A DNA stretch of 64,000 bases from Amycolatopsis sp. WQ 127309 (lineage in GTDB: Bacteria; Actinomycetota; Actinomycetes; Mycobacteriales; Pseudonocardiaceae), in assembly GCF_023023025.1 (NCBI RefSeq), contig NZ_CP095481.1, positions 4,278,001 through 4,342,000 on the forward strand, given 5' to 3'. This document shows, one piece after another, positions 1-8,692 of this stretch. A model generated the notes under the pieces. The model had not been told where the DNA came from. It did not search any database and was given only the letters and a program-made list of their open reading frames with translations. The position numbers and the translations under genes were made by a program. Positions within the stretch are counted from its first letter, which is position 1. Each line of letters begins with the position of its first letter.

Positions 1-1008
1 GGCACACCGTACAACGGCCAGGTCAGTCCCCAGGCCGACACCGGCGAGAAGATCGTCGACCTGAACGGGAACGTCCTGCCGAAGTCGGCGAACGGCTACG
101 ACTCCGAAGGCCTCGTCGCGCAGAAGGACGGCACGTTCTGGGTGTCCGACGAGTACGGCCCGTTCATCACGCACTTCGGCCGCGACGGCCGGGCGCTCGA
201 GCGGCTCTCGCCGTTCGACGGCTCGCTGCCGGCCGAGCTGAAGTACCGGGTGCCGAACAAGGGCATGGAAGGCCTCGCGCTGACCCCCGACGGCCGGACG
301 CTCGTCGGCGTCATGCAGTCCGCGCTGCAGCAGCCGGACCTGACGAAGAAGCCGGGCAACGTCACCACGCTGCGGATCGTCACCGTCGACCTGCGCACCC
401 GCGCCACGCACGAGTACCTCTACCTGCTCGACGACCCGGACACGACGGGCACCGCGGTCAGCGAGATCACGGCGTTGTCGGCGACCCGCTTCCTGGTGGA
501 CGAACGGGACGGCAAGCTCGAACCGGGCGCGTACAAGAAGCTCTTCGAGATCGACCTCACCGGCGCCACCGACGTCGGACCGCGGGCGGCGGGCTACGAC
601 GCCGTCAAGGGTGGCGTGCTGGTCGGCGGCAAGAGCATCGACGCCTACGTCGGCAAGGACACCACCGCCGACGCGATCAGGGACCTCGCCGCGGCCGGGA
701 TCACGCCGGTGAGCAAGAAGCTCTCGCTGGACCTCGGCGCGCTGGTGACCGGCCTCGACCCGGCCGGCGGCTTCTTCGGGCACGACAAGGTCGAGGGCGT
801 CGCCACCACCGACGGCGGCCGGACGCTGGTCATCGGCAACGACAACGACTTCGGCATCGACGGCGTGACGAACGCGGCGCCGCCGTACGCGCTGCACGCG
901 AAGACGCTGCCGGACGGCCGTCAGGACGACGGCGAGTACCTCGCGGTCGACACGACCCGGCTCCCGGCGGTCACCAGCACGGCGACGGTCACCATCGACG
1001 TCCGGTAG
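1..1008 (+). CDS. Esterase-like activity of phytase family protein, 5' partial
   Basis: The reading frame is open from base 1 to a TAG at 1006-1008, so the N-terminus and any signal peptide lie outside the window. About 335 residues are visible. Recurrent propeller-like segments (YDSEGL, FWVSDEYGPFI, KGMEGLALTPDG, DNDFGIDG near the end) match the PF13449 family of secreted beta-propeller proteins with phytase-like esterase annotation. The true substrate is unknown. The gene converges on the next one with only three bases between the two stop codons, so the two transcripts must overlap or share a terminator inside coding sequence. Confidence 0.8.
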   Translation, partial: GTPYNGQVSPQADTGEKIVDLNGNVLPKSANGYDSEGLVAQKDGTFWVSDEYGPFITHFGRDGRALERLSPFDGSLPAELKYRVPNKGMEGLALTPDGRTLVGVMQSALQQPDLTKKPGNVTTLRIVTVDLRTRATHEYLYLLDDPDTTGTAVSEITALSATRFLVDERDGKLEPGAYKKLFEIDLTGATDVGPRAAGYDAVKGGVLVGGKSIDAYVGKDTTADAIRDLAAAGITPVSKKLSLDLGALVTGLDPAGGFFGHDKVEGVATTDGGRTLVIGNDNDFGIDGVTNAAPPYALHAKTLPDGRQDDGEYLAVDTTRLPAVTSTATVTIDVR

Positions 1009-1011
1009 AGA

Positions 1012-2028
1012 TCAGTACTTGAACTGGTCGACGTTGTCGGCGGTGATGAGCAGCGGATCGCCCAGCAGAACGGTCTTCGACGGGGCGTCGTACTTCACCG
1101 CCGGCAACTCCAGGCTCACCTTGTTGACCGGGCTCAGCGGCTTGCCGTCGGCGACCTGCTTCGCCGTCCACGCGGTCAGCCAGCCCAGCGACTCGACGTT
1201 CCACAGCACCGACTGCGAGCACGAGCCGTCGAGCAGGTACGGCTTGATCGACTGTGGCGTGCCGACGCCGACGGTGAACACCTGGCCGATCTTCTGCTGT
1301 TCCTTCACGGCTTTCGCGACGCCCGGCGCGGACGTAGTGCACTCGCCGACCAGGCCGGTCAGGTCGGGGTAGCGGGTCATCAGCTGCTTGGCCAGCGCCG
1401 TCGCGGCGTCCTCGTCCTCCCCGGCGTAGACGGTCTCGACGATCTGGGCCTTGGGGTAGTGCGCGGCCGTGTACTCCTTCTGGACCGAGATCCAGCTGTT
1501 GAGGTTCGCCGCGGCCGGGCCGCACGAGACGATCGCGTACTTGCCGGCGCCGCCGGTCTTCGCCATCAGCGCGTCGGTGACCGCCATGCCGATGCCCTCG
1601 GCGCTGGACTGGTTGACGAACACCTCGCGCTGCGTGCCCGGCGCGTCGGTGTCCGAGGTGAGCACGTGGATGCCCTTCGCCCGGGCTTCGGCGATCACCG
1701 GCGCGAGCGCGGCGGGGTCGTTCGGCGCGACGACGATGACGTCGACCTTCCGCGCGATCAGCGTGCGCAGGATCGTCACCTGCGCGGCCGGGTCGACCGA
1801 CGCCGGGGCGGTCATCGTCCACTCGGCACCCAGCTGCTTCGCGGCCTCCACGCCGCCGCTGTTCATCGCCTCGAAGTACGGGATCTTGGCGATCTTGGGC
1901 ACGAACACGATCCGCGTCGGTGCCGGTGGCGGCGTGCTGCCGAGCTGTTCCGAGCAGCCGCCGAGCGCGAACGCCACGCTCAACAGCAGCGTCGCGATCA
2001 GCCGGGACGTCCTCGTCGGCCCTCGCAT
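1012..2028 (-). CDS. Sugar ABC transporter substrate-binding lipoprotein
   Basis: A 338-residue periplasmic-binding-protein type 1 family member (RbsB/RhaS/LsrB-like). The N-terminus is a lipoprotein signal: a basic stretch, the hydrophobic LIATLLLSVAFA and a lipobox LGGC, so it should be a membrane-anchored solute receptor. The ligand-cleft pattern VDVIVVAPNDPAAL followed by GIHVLTSDTDAP is typical of sugar or AI-2 receptors. I chose the ATG at 2028 because GAGGA and GGTGGGG lie just upstream; a GTG at 2052 would add eight residues before the signal. No permease or ATPase gene is adjacent, so it is an orphan receptor here or its partners lie elsewhere. Confidence 0.85.
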   Translation of the reverse strand: MRGPTRTSRLIATLLLSVAFALGGCSEQLGSTPPPAPTRIVFVPKIAKIPYFEAMNSGGVEAAKQLGAEWTMTAPASVDPAAQVTILRTLIARKVDVIVVAPNDPAALAPVIAEARAKGIHVLTSDTDAPGTQREVFVNQSSAEGIGMAVTDALMAKTGGAGKYAIVSCGPAAANLNSWISVQKEYTAAHYPKAQIVETVYAGEDEDAATALAKQLMTRYPDLTGLVGECTTSAPGVAKAVKEQQKIGQVFTVGVGTPQSIKPYLLDGSCSQSVLWNVESLGWLTAWTAKQVADGKPLSPVNKVSLELPAVKYDAPSKTVLLGDPLLITADNVDQFKY

Positions 2029-2295
2029 CCCCACCCATTCCTCACTGCTCACGGACGGTCTGCGCGCGGTGGAGACCCACGGCGAACGTAGGGCCCCGGG
2101 TAACTGTGGTCAACGGGATGTGCGCAAAGGGTTACGAAAGTGAGTTCTACCTGGCGGCTTTCCGGCGGGAGAACGCCTGGTCGGCGGTGTTCGCTACGGT
2201 GAGCGACACTGGATGGCACTCTGGGTAGCAGGGTGGCGAGCCGGACGTCGCTGTGCGTGCTCGCCATCGGTGTGGCCGGCGAGACAAGCACGTCG

Positions 2296-2312
2296 ATACC
2301 CCGTGGGGGTAT
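2296..2312 (+). promoter_or_regulatory. CsoR-like palindromic operator before DUF4396 gene
   Basis: Perfect inverted repeat ATACCCC-GTG-GGGGTAT, 7-bp arms at 2296-2302 and 2306-2312. It resembles the TACCC...GGGTA operators bound by CsoR/RcnR-type metal or sulfide sensors (family knowledge). A -10-like TATAGT (2310-2315) overlaps its right arm, and the ATG at 2323 is eight bases further, so the transcript may be leaderless and directly repressed by a protein bound here. Confidence 0.6.
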
Positions 2313-2322
2313 AGTCGCGGGC

Positions 2323-2778
2323 ATGAGCGAACAGCACGGGGCTTCGTGGGCGACGGCGGTTCAGGCGACTCTGCACTGCCTGACCGGCTGCGCCATCGGT
2401 GAGGTGCTCGGCATGGTGCTGGGCACGGCGTTCGGCCTGCACAACGCGGCGACGGTGGTCCTGTCGATCGTGCTGGCCTTCGTCTTCGGCTACGGCCTGA
2501 CGATGCGCGGCGTGCTCAAGTCGGGCCTGGACCTGGCGGCGGCGTTCAAGGTCGCGCTGGCCGCGGACACGGTGTCGATCGCGGTCATGGAGGTCATCGA
2601 CAACACGGTGGTCGTGGCGATCCCGGGAGCGATGGACGCGGGCCTGGCCAGTTGGCTGTTCTGGCTGTCGCTGGTGCTCTCGCTGGCGATCGCTTTCGTG
2701 GTGACGGTGCCGGTGAACAAGTGGATGATCGGCCGCGGGCTCGGGCACGCGAAGGTGCACGCCCACCACCAGCACTGA
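2323..2778 (+). CDS. DUF4396 membrane protein
   Basis: A 151-residue integral membrane protein matching DUF4396 (PF14342). It has about four hydrophobic segments, including TVVLSIVLAFVFGYGL and LFWLSLVLSLAIAFVVTVPV, with the conserved HCLTGCAIGE at the start of the first one and a histidine-rich tail (HAKVHAHHQH). Function is not established for the family; the Cys/His-rich features and the CsoR-like operator directly upstream suggest a metal-related role (inference). The start is the ATG at 2323, which has no Shine-Dalgarno sequence but sits at the expected distance from TATAGT. The frame extends upstream to a GTG at 2233, but this would run through the operator. Confidence 0.8.
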   Translation: MSEQHGASWATAVQATLHCLTGCAIGEVLGMVLGTAFGLHNAATVVLSIVLAFVFGYGLTMRGVLKSGLDLAAAFKVALAADTVSIAVMEVIDNTVVVAIPGAMDAGLASWLFWLSLVLSLAIAFVVTVPVNKWMIGRGLGHAKVHAHHQH

Positions 2779-2784
2779 CGGCCT

Positions 2785-2806
2785 CGGGGAGGTGGCGGCC
2801 TCCCCG
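2785..2806. terminator. Bidirectional hairpin between convergent genes
   Basis: CGGGGAGG (2785-2792) pairs with CCTCCCCG (2799-2806) around a six-base loop. It lies between the stop codons of the DUF4396 gene and the convergent GH88 gene and can serve both. No U-tract, as is common in actinomycetes. Confidence 0.6.
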
Positions 2807-2815
2807 GTCGGGGTC

Positions 2816-4051
2816 CTACAGGCTCGACAGGTCGACGGCGCGGTCCACCTCGGCGCGGTCGAGCACCCGCAGGATGCCTTCGAGCAGGTAGTAGTCGGCG
2901 TACGGCAGCGAGATCTCGATGCCGTCCTCGGCCGGGCGGTTGCGGGTGCAGCGCGCGACCGTCGCCTCGGCCCGCGTCGACTTCGTCGTCAGGCACGTCT
3001 TCGACGTCGCGTCGAGGATCCGCAGCGCGCTGTCCCGGTACTGCGGGCGGTGCGTCTGCTCGGCCAGGTCGAGCAGCCCGCACGCCATGACCACGCCGGC
3101 GGAGGCGTCCTTGATGTCGTTCGGCGCCTGCGGGGCGAGGTAGTCCCACACCGGCACGTTGTCGGGCGTGAGCCGCGACAGCGCGTAGTCCGCCAGGCGC
3201 CGGGCCGTCGTCAGGAACTCCTTGTCGCCGGTGCGCCGGTAGATCGTGGTGAACCCGTAGATCCCCCACGCCTGCCCGCGTGACCAGCACGACGTCGGGC
3301 TGTAGCCCTGCACGGTGTTCTGCCCGATCGGCGCCCCGGTGACGGGGTCGAAGTCGAACACGTGCGGCGTCGAGCCGTCCGGGCGGACGAAGTTGCGCTG
3401 CGCGGTCTTCGCGTGCGCGATCGCGACGTCGAGGTACTGCGGATCCCCGGTCTGCTTGCTCGCGAAAGCCAGCAGGTCGAGGTTCATCATCGTGTCCATG
3501 ATGACGCGGCCCGCGTCCTTCGGGTCGGTCAGCGCGCCCCAGGCGCGGATGAACTTCCCGGCCGGGTTGAAGCGCTTGATCAGCGACGCCGCGGCCTGCA
3601 CCGCGCCGGCCCGCCACTTCTCGTCGCCGGTGAGCCGCCACGCGGTGACCCAGGACGGGTAGAAGAGGAAGCCGAGATCGTGCGTTCCGGTGTCGAACTG
3701 CCGCGGCGCGAGTTTGTCCGCGGACGCCAGCGCGAGCGTCTTGAATTGTTCGTCGCCGCTGTGCAGGTACGCCAGCCACAACTGACCGGGCCAGAATCCG
3801 CCGACCCAGTCGCCATTTTGCGAATAAGCCCATTTCTCGAACTTCGTGCCGGTCGGAAACGCGGTGACCCCGGGGGCCACGGCGCGGAGCTTGGCCACCG
3901 CGTAGTCGGCCGCTTGGCGGAGCGTCCGGGTGACGGTTGCCTGGTCGACGGCGGCAGGGGGACTCGCCGACGCGGTGGTGGAGGTGCTGGCGCTCACCGC
4001 CACCGCGGCACCGGCCGCGGTGGTCAGCAGGGTTCTCCGGGTAACGCTCAC
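2816..4051 (-). CDS. Secreted GH88-type unsaturated glucuronyl hydrolase
   Basis: A 411-residue (alpha/alpha)6-barrel hydrolase of the GH88/GH105 type. It starts with a twin-arginine-like signal (TRRTLLTTAAGAA, AXA-like cleavage before SPPAAVDQ), so it is exported. The two aspartates used by unsaturated glucuronyl hydrolases for vinyl-ether hydration are visible in HDLGFLF and in MDTMMNLDLL; CWSRGQAWGIYGF is another family block. Predicted role: removing unsaturated uronic acids from lyase-cut polysaccharides. The GTG at 4051 is the chosen start. No lyase gene is nearby. A small palindrome at 4141-4154 lies upstream. Confidence 0.85.
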   Translation of the reverse strand: MSVTRRTLLTTAAGAAVAVSASTSTTASASPPAAVDQATVTRTLRQAADYAVAKLRAVAPGVTAFPTGTKFEKWAYSQNGDWVGGFWPGQLWLAYLHSGDEQFKTLALASADKLAPRQFDTGTHDLGFLFYPSWVTAWRLTGDEKWRAGAVQAAASLIKRFNPAGKFIRAWGALTDPKDAGRVIMDTMMNLDLLAFASKQTGDPQYLDVAIAHAKTAQRNFVRPDGSTPHVFDFDPVTGAPIGQNTVQGYSPTSCWSRGQAWGIYGFTTIYRRTGDKEFLTTARRLADYALSRLTPDNVPVWDYLAPQAPNDIKDASAGVVMACGLLDLAEQTHRPQYRDSALRILDATSKTCLTTKSTRAEATVARCTRNRPAEDGIEISLPYADYYLLEGILRVLDRAEVDRAVDLSSL

Positions 4052-4140
4052 AAGGTGCCCGCCATTCCGTGTGGGGAAATGCTCCAGGTGCCGGAAGTTT
4101 TACACAACGGACATGTGCTTGTACACCCGGCGGATAGTCG

Positions 4141-4154
4141 TTCACGGTTGTGAA
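4141..4154. promoter_or_regulatory. Small inverted repeat upstream of GH88 gene
   Basis: TTCAC-GGTT-GTGAA, about 90 bp before the GH88 start. The surrounding 4060-4165 segment is AT-richer than the genes and contains -10-like sequences. Candidate operator only; no regulator is assigned. Confidence 0.3.
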
Positions 4155-4196
4155 TTGATGTCCCGGAGAGCGGAATACGCACTGCGCGAAATGGGC

Positions 4197-4225
4197 GAAG
4201 GCCCGGCGGGGGATGCCGGGCCTTC
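4197..4225 (-). terminator. Hairpin terminator of the 4293-5513 gene
   Basis: Perfect 11-bp stem, GAAGGCCCGGC (4197-4207) with its complement at 4215-4225, loop GGGGGAT. It lies about 70 bp past the stop of the minus-strand SH3 protein gene. Confidence 0.65.
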
Positions 4226-4292
4226 GCTGTTGTCGCGGGGGTGAGGGCAGTCAACCACGCGACGATCGAGGCTCACTCGAGCCGCGGGCCGC

Positions 4293-5513
4293 TCAGCAGT
4301 GCGGGGCGACCGGGCTGTCGGAGCCGGTCTGCAGGTACGTGTCCGACACGTAGTGGCCGGCGCCGATGCGGTCCCAGATGTTGCTCGTGCCGAACTTGCC
4401 GGTGACCGTGTCGCCCGTGGTGTAGCACTCGATCGTCACCTTGGCGTAGTTCGCCGCGAGGCCCTTGACCGCCGCCGACGTGCTGGCGCTCGCCCGGACG
4501 TTCAGCGGGTCGCCCGCGGTGCCGACCACACCCGTCGGGCCGGAGCCGGTCCACAGGTACGTCACGTTCACGTAGCCGTTGTCGGACATGCCGAGGCCGT
4601 CCCAGAACACGCCGTCGGCGAGGTCGATGCCCGCCGGGTTCAGGACCGTGCGGCCCGAGTCGTCCTTCTTGCCGTTGTAGCCGTCGAGGTAGGCGGCCTG
4701 CGCTTCGGGCTTGCCCTGCGGCAGGTCCTTGAACTCCGCGCGGACCGACGCCGGGTTCCAGTAGTCGTCGTGGATGTTCCACGGGCCGACCTCCCACACC
4801 GGCGCGTACTCGCACTTGCTGCCGTCGGTGCGGCAGACGCGCGCGGTGTAGTTGCCGGTTCCCTTGGGAGAAACGGACTTTGTCGACGGGAACGAGACGA
4901 AGTGGTCGTGGCTGACGATCTTGTGCCCGTTGGCCGTGGTGCCGCCGACGAGACCCTCGCGGGTGCCGTAGACCCTGTAGGTCAACGGCGTCGTCGCGGC
5001 CAGCGCGTCGACCCGCGGGACGGAGTCCGCGCTGAGCGCGACGCTCCGGACGGCCGGGCGGACGCCGTCGGTGGTGCTGTGCAGGCTGATCCGCACCTGC
5101 ACGGAACCGACGCTCGCCCCCAGCGCCGCGCCCGCGGGCGTCCACTCCGTCCAGTCGTTCACGCCGGTGCGGCCGCGGACGTCGACCTCGACGCTCGTGC
5201 CGGCCGGGACGTCGGCGCCGACCGCCGCGCTGACGCGGTCGGCCGGGCCGCTCAGCGCGTGCTCCGGCAGGAGCAGGCTGCCTTCGCTGCCCGCGAAGAC
5301 GCGCGCGGTTCTGTGCCAGGCCGGGTCGGCCAGCGTGAGCGTTCCGCCCGCGCCGGTGACGTTGACGTCGTCGCCGTCCACAGTGGACAGATCGGCGGTC
5401 CAGCCGTTCGCCGCCGCGGTCGCCGCCTGGGCGGGGGCTCCGGCCAGCGCCGTCACCGCTCCCGCGGCCAGTACCGCCGCGGTCACGCGGCCGGTCTTCC
5501 TGATCCGGATCAT
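4293..5513 (-). CDS. Secreted protein with C-terminal SH3-like domain
   Basis: A 406-residue exported protein: signal peptide MIRIRKTGRVTAAVLAAGAV followed by an AQA-type cleavage region. The middle part (about 25-300) is not recognised. The last ~75 residues form an SH3b-like domain (AGDPLNVRAS, ECYTTGDTV, YVSDTYLQTGS, APHC) nearly the same as that of the protein at 8693. Just before it, FWDGLGMS...YVNVTYLWTG looks like the end of a second, degenerate SH3 copy. Start ATG 5513 is preceded by GGGAG at good spacing. The promoter carries two heptamer repeats 11 bp apart (5568-5585), predicted to be bound by the neighbouring SARP regulator. Confidence 0.75.
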   Translation of the reverse strand: MIRIRKTGRVTAAVLAAGAVTALAGAPAQAATAAANGWTADLSTVDGDDVNVTGAGGTLTLADPAWHRTARVFAGSEGSLLLPEHALSGPADRVSAAVGADVPAGTSVEVDVRGRTGVNDWTEWTPAGAALGASVGSVQVRISLHSTTDGVRPAVRSVALSADSVPRVDALAATTPLTYRVYGTREGLVGGTTANGHKIVSHDHFVSFPSTKSVSPKGTGNYTARVCRTDGSKCEYAPVWEVGPWNIHDDYWNPASVRAEFKDLPQGKPEAQAAYLDGYNGKKDDSGRTVLNPAGIDLADGVFWDGLGMSDNGYVNVTYLWTGSGPTGVVGTAGDPLNVRASASTSAAVKGLAANYAKVTIECYTTGDTVTGKFGTSNIWDRIGAGHYVSDTYLQTGSDSPVAPHC

Positions 5514-5553
5514 CCCCGGTCTCCCTTCGCCCTCGTTCACTCGAACGTGGCAA

Positions 5554-5585
5554 AGCCTGGCGGGGGCCCATACATGATCCGTACA
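5554..5585 (-). promoter_or_regulatory. SARP-type heptamer repeats and -10, SH3 gene 1
   Basis: On the minus strand, TGTACGG (5585 to 5579) and TGTATGG (5574 to 5568) are direct repeats with an 11-bp start-to-start spacing. Exactly eight bases later comes CAGGCT (5559 to 5554), a -10-like element. SARP proteins bind such 11-bp-phased heptamers eight bases upstream of the -10 (family knowledge). The arrangement is repeated before the gene at 8693. Confidence 0.6.
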
Positions 5586-5648
5586 AAGTCACTCGCAGGC
5601 GAATCGGCCGGCGCGGAAAGCCCTGAAGGTGCCCCTCACGGCGAGCGG

Positions 5649-8582
5649 TCAGGCGGAGACGGTGTGCGGGGGTTCGGCGGGCGGCGCCGGGTCCTGCGGC
5701 CGCGTCGACAGCTCGTGCCACAGCGCCAGCGCGCGCTCCGAGTACTCCCGGGACCGGTCCGGCTGCGCCAGGGCCTGGTGCAGCTCGCCGAGCAGCTGCG
5801 ACACCTCCGCCTCCGAGCGCCGGTCGCCGTTGCGGCGGTGCACCGACAGCGAGTTCACCAGCAGCAGCTGGGCGTGCGCGAAATCGCCGCTGTGCAGGCA
5901 CAGCTCGCCGAGGTTCTGGTTCGCGTAGCCGACGCAGTGGTCGTCGCCGAGGTCGGTGAAGATCGCGATCGCCCGGTCGACGTGCTCGCGGGCCGCGGCC
6001 AGGTTGCCCTGGTGCTGGTGGAGCAGGCCGAGCCGCTTGAACGCGTGGGCCTCGCGGTGCCGGTCGCCGATCGCGGCCGACAGCTCCAGCGCGTCGGTGA
6101 ACCAGCGCTTCGCCGCCGCGTAGCAGCCGCGTGCCATCCAGACCGCGCCCGCGCTGATCCGGGCGACGGCCTCGCCGTGCCGGTCGTCCGCCTCGGCGAA
6201 CACCTTCAGGGCCTCGTGACAGTGGTCGAGCGCGCGGTCGCCTTCGCCCTCGATGCGCAGGATGGTGGCCAGCCCGGTCAGCGCGATGCCGACGCCCTGG
6301 GCATCGCCGACCCGCTCGAACAGCGCCTTCGACTCCTCGAACGCCACCCGCGACCGGGCGTATTCGTCCTGGTAGAGCAGGTACTGACCGACGTTGCGCT
6401 GCACGATCGCCTCGGCGCGCAGCGAGCCGGTGCGCCGGGCCGAGGCGAGCGCGATGGTGTGCGTGCTGTGCCAGTCGTCCTGGTGGCCGCGCAGGTCGAA
6501 GTACGGCGTCAACGCGGACGCGAGCTGCCAGGCCAGGTCGTCGAACCCGTGTCCGGCGGCCAGCGAGACCGCCGCGACGCTGGTGGGCCGCTCGGCCGCG
6601 AACCACGCCGCGGTCTCGGGCGGCAGCACGTCGGCGGGCAGCTGCGGCCGGGGCAGCTCGTCGTCGCGGTACCGGCCGAAGAAGTGGATCGGCATGAGCC
6701 GCGCGGCTTCGAGCGCGAGCGCGAGGTAGCCCTCCAGCACCCGCCGCAGCCCCGCTCGCGTCTTCGCGGGATCACTCTGCTCCGCCAGCTCCACGGCGTA
6801 CACGCGCAGCAGGTCGTGCAGCCGGTAACGCGGCTGCCCGGCGGTGTCGGAGCCGACCAGCTCGACGAGGTGGCCGTCGACGAGCACGTCGAGCACGTCG
6901 TCGGCCTCGCGGCGGCCCAGTACCGCGGCGACCGCCCACGCCGGGAACTGCACCGGCCCGAGCAGCCCGAGCCCGCGGAACGCCGTCGCCGCCGACAGCG
7001 GCAGCAGGTCGTAGGAGAGCGTCACGCTCGCGCGGACGGCGAGGTCGCCGACGCGCAGCTCGTCGAGGCGCCGGTGCTCGTCGCGCAGCCGGTCGGCCAG
7101 CAGCCGCAGCGTCCAGCCGGGCCGATGGGTGAGCTTCGCGCCGGCCACCCGGATCGCCAGCGGCAGGTGCCCGCACTGGCGCAGGATCGCCGCGGCGCTC
7201 TCCGGCTCCGCGGCCACGCGCTCGGCGCCGACGATGCCCTCCAGCAGCCGCGCGCCGTCGGCCTCGGGCAGCAGGTCGACGTCCACCGGCTTCGCCCCGG
7301 CGAGCCCGGGCAGCCGCAGCCGGCTGGTCACCAGCACCGCGCACGCGCCGGCGCCGGGCAGCAGCGGCCGCACCTGCGCGGCGCTGCCGGCGTCGTCGAG
7401 CACGACGCACATCCGCCGTCCGGCCAGCCGCGACCGCAGCAATGCGGCCCGTTCGGCCGGCTCGCGCGGCAGGCCGGCGTCCGGGATGCCCAGCGCGTGC
7501 AGCAGTTCCGCGAGCACCCCCATCGGCGCGCGCGGCGACGACGACGTGCCGGCCAGGTCGACGTGCAGCTGCCCGTCGGGGAAGTCGTCGCGGACGGCGT
7601 GCGCGACGCGGACGGCGACCGCGGACTTCCCGACGCCGGGCGCGCCCGACAGCACGATCACCGCGGGTGCGTTGCGCTCGGCCCGCTCCTTCATCAGCGC
7701 GACGACTTCGCGGATGACGTCGTCGCGGCCGGTGAAGTCCGGCAGGTCGAGCGGCAGCTGGCAGATCGGGGCGAGGTCGGCGGGGCGCGTGGCAGGCACG
7801 CTTTCGGACACCACCAGCGTCGCGCGCAGCTCCCGCAGCCGGGCGCCCGGTTCGGCACCGAGCTCCTCGCGCAGCACCCGCCGGGCCGCGTCGAACGCGT
7901 CGATCGCGTCGGTGGTCCGGCCCGCGGCGCGCAACGCGACGATCAGCTGCGCCCAGAGTTCTTCCCGCAGCGGGTGTTCGGTGACCAGGCCGCGCAGCTC
8001 GGCGACGGCCTCGCCGCCGCGGCCCAGGTCGATCCGCGCGCGCAGCCGCTGTTCCTGCACCGAAAGCCGCAGCTCGGCGAGCCGGGCGACGGTCGCGCCC
8101 CAGCTGTGGTCGTGGGGGAGCCCTTCGAGGACTTCGCCGCGCCACAGGCCTTCGGCGCGGTCGAGCACCGTGAGAGCGCTTTCGGCGTCACCGCGGTCGA
8201 GCGCTTCCCGCGCGTCGCCCGCCGCCGCGGTGAACGCGAGGTGGTCCAGTTCGCCGGGCGACGTCGTCAGCAGGTAGCCGGAGGCCCGGCTGCTGATCCG
8301 CTCGCCGAGGCCGGGGTCGATCTCGGCGAACCGCCTTCGCAGCGAATGGACGTAGGTCCGGATGTTCGCCGCGGCCGAGCGCGGGGCCGAATCCGGCCAC
8401 AGCACCTCCACCAGCACCTCGGTGGACACGACGACGTTCGGCTGCAGCGCCAGGGCGGCCAGCAGCAGCCGGGGCTTCGGGCCGCCGAGGGCGATCACCC
8501 GCCCGGCGGCGGTGACCTCCAGCGGCCCGAGGACGCGGATGGTCAGCGAGGTGGCCTCAACCTGCCCGATGAGTTCCCCCAT
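5649..8582 (-). CDS. AfsR-like SARP regulator with NB-ARC and TPR domains
   Basis: A 977-residue transcription activator. Order of domains: OmpR-type winged helix (about 15-95, LLGPLEVTAAGR, NIRTYVHSLRRRF), bacterial transcriptional activation domain (about 100-245, ending RRVLREELGAEPG), an NB-ARC ATPase with P-loop GAPGVGKS near residue 312 and VVLDDAGS for Walker B, then a C-terminal TPR array from about 700. This is the AfsR layout, where ATP binding and TPRs gate DNA binding. It sits between two genes for secreted SH3 proteins whose promoters carry matching heptamer repeats, so those are likely targets. The ATG at 8582 has a weak ribosome site. Confidence 0.9.
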   Translation of the reverse strand: MGELIGQVEATSLTIRVLGPLEVTAAGRVIALGGPKPRLLLAALALQPNVVVSTEVLVEVLWPDSAPRSAAANIRTYVHSLRRRFAEIDPGLGERISSRASGYLLTTSPGELDHLAFTAAAGDAREALDRGDAESALTVLDRAEGLWRGEVLEGLPHDHSWGATVARLAELRLSVQEQRLRARIDLGRGGEAVAELRGLVTEHPLREELWAQLIVALRAAGRTTDAIDAFDAARRVLREELGAEPGARLRELRATLVVSESVPATRPADLAPICQLPLDLPDFTGRDDVIREVVALMKERAERNAPAVIVLSGAPGVGKSAVAVRVAHAVRDDFPDGQLHVDLAGTSSSPRAPMGVLAELLHALGIPDAGLPREPAERAALLRSRLAGRRMCVVLDDAGSAAQVRPLLPGAGACAVLVTSRLRLPGLAGAKPVDVDLLPEADGARLLEGIVGAERVAAEPESAAAILRQCGHLPLAIRVAGAKLTHRPGWTLRLLADRLRDEHRRLDELRVGDLAVRASVTLSYDLLPLSAATAFRGLGLLGPVQFPAWAVAAVLGRREADDVLDVLVDGHLVELVGSDTAGQPRYRLHDLLRVYAVELAEQSDPAKTRAGLRRVLEGYLALALEAARLMPIHFFGRYRDDELPRPQLPADVLPPETAAWFAAERPTSVAAVSLAAGHGFDDLAWQLASALTPYFDLRGHQDDWHSTHTIALASARRTGSLRAEAIVQRNVGQYLLYQDEYARSRVAFEESKALFERVGDAQGVGIALTGLATILRIEGEGDRALDHCHEALKVFAEADDRHGEAVARISAGAVWMARGCYAAAKRWFTDALELSAAIGDRHREAHAFKRLGLLHQHQGNLAAAREHVDRAIAIFTDLGDDHCVGYANQNLGELCLHSGDFAHAQLLLVNSLSVHRRNGDRRSEAEVSQLLGELHQALAQPDRSREYSERALALWHELSTRPQDPAPPAEPPHTVSA

Positions 8583-8654
8583 GCCCGGATGCTATTTCCC
8601 GGCCACCGGGCCCGATAGATCCATTCGGAGTGTCTGCGCGCAGGTCCGGCGCTT

Positions 8655-8686
8655 TGTATGGGACGTGTACCGGAGTGCGTCACGCT
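8655..8686 (+). promoter_or_regulatory. SARP-type heptamer repeats and -10, SH3 gene 2
   Basis: TGTATGG (8655-8661) and TGTACCG (8666-8672) are 11 bp apart, followed after exactly eight bases by CACGCT (8681-8686). Layout and sequence mirror the site at 5554-5585; both are preceded by CTT. Seven bases after the -10 comes the ATG at 8693, so this mRNA may be leaderless. Confidence 0.6.
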
Positions 8687-8692
8687 CCCGCC

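Noticed and set aside
4299..8618. A 1439-codon open frame on the plus strand
   Set aside because: It is antisense to the SH3 and SARP genes, has no recognisable domain, and is an Arg/Gly/Ala-rich composition typical of GC-rich shadow frames.
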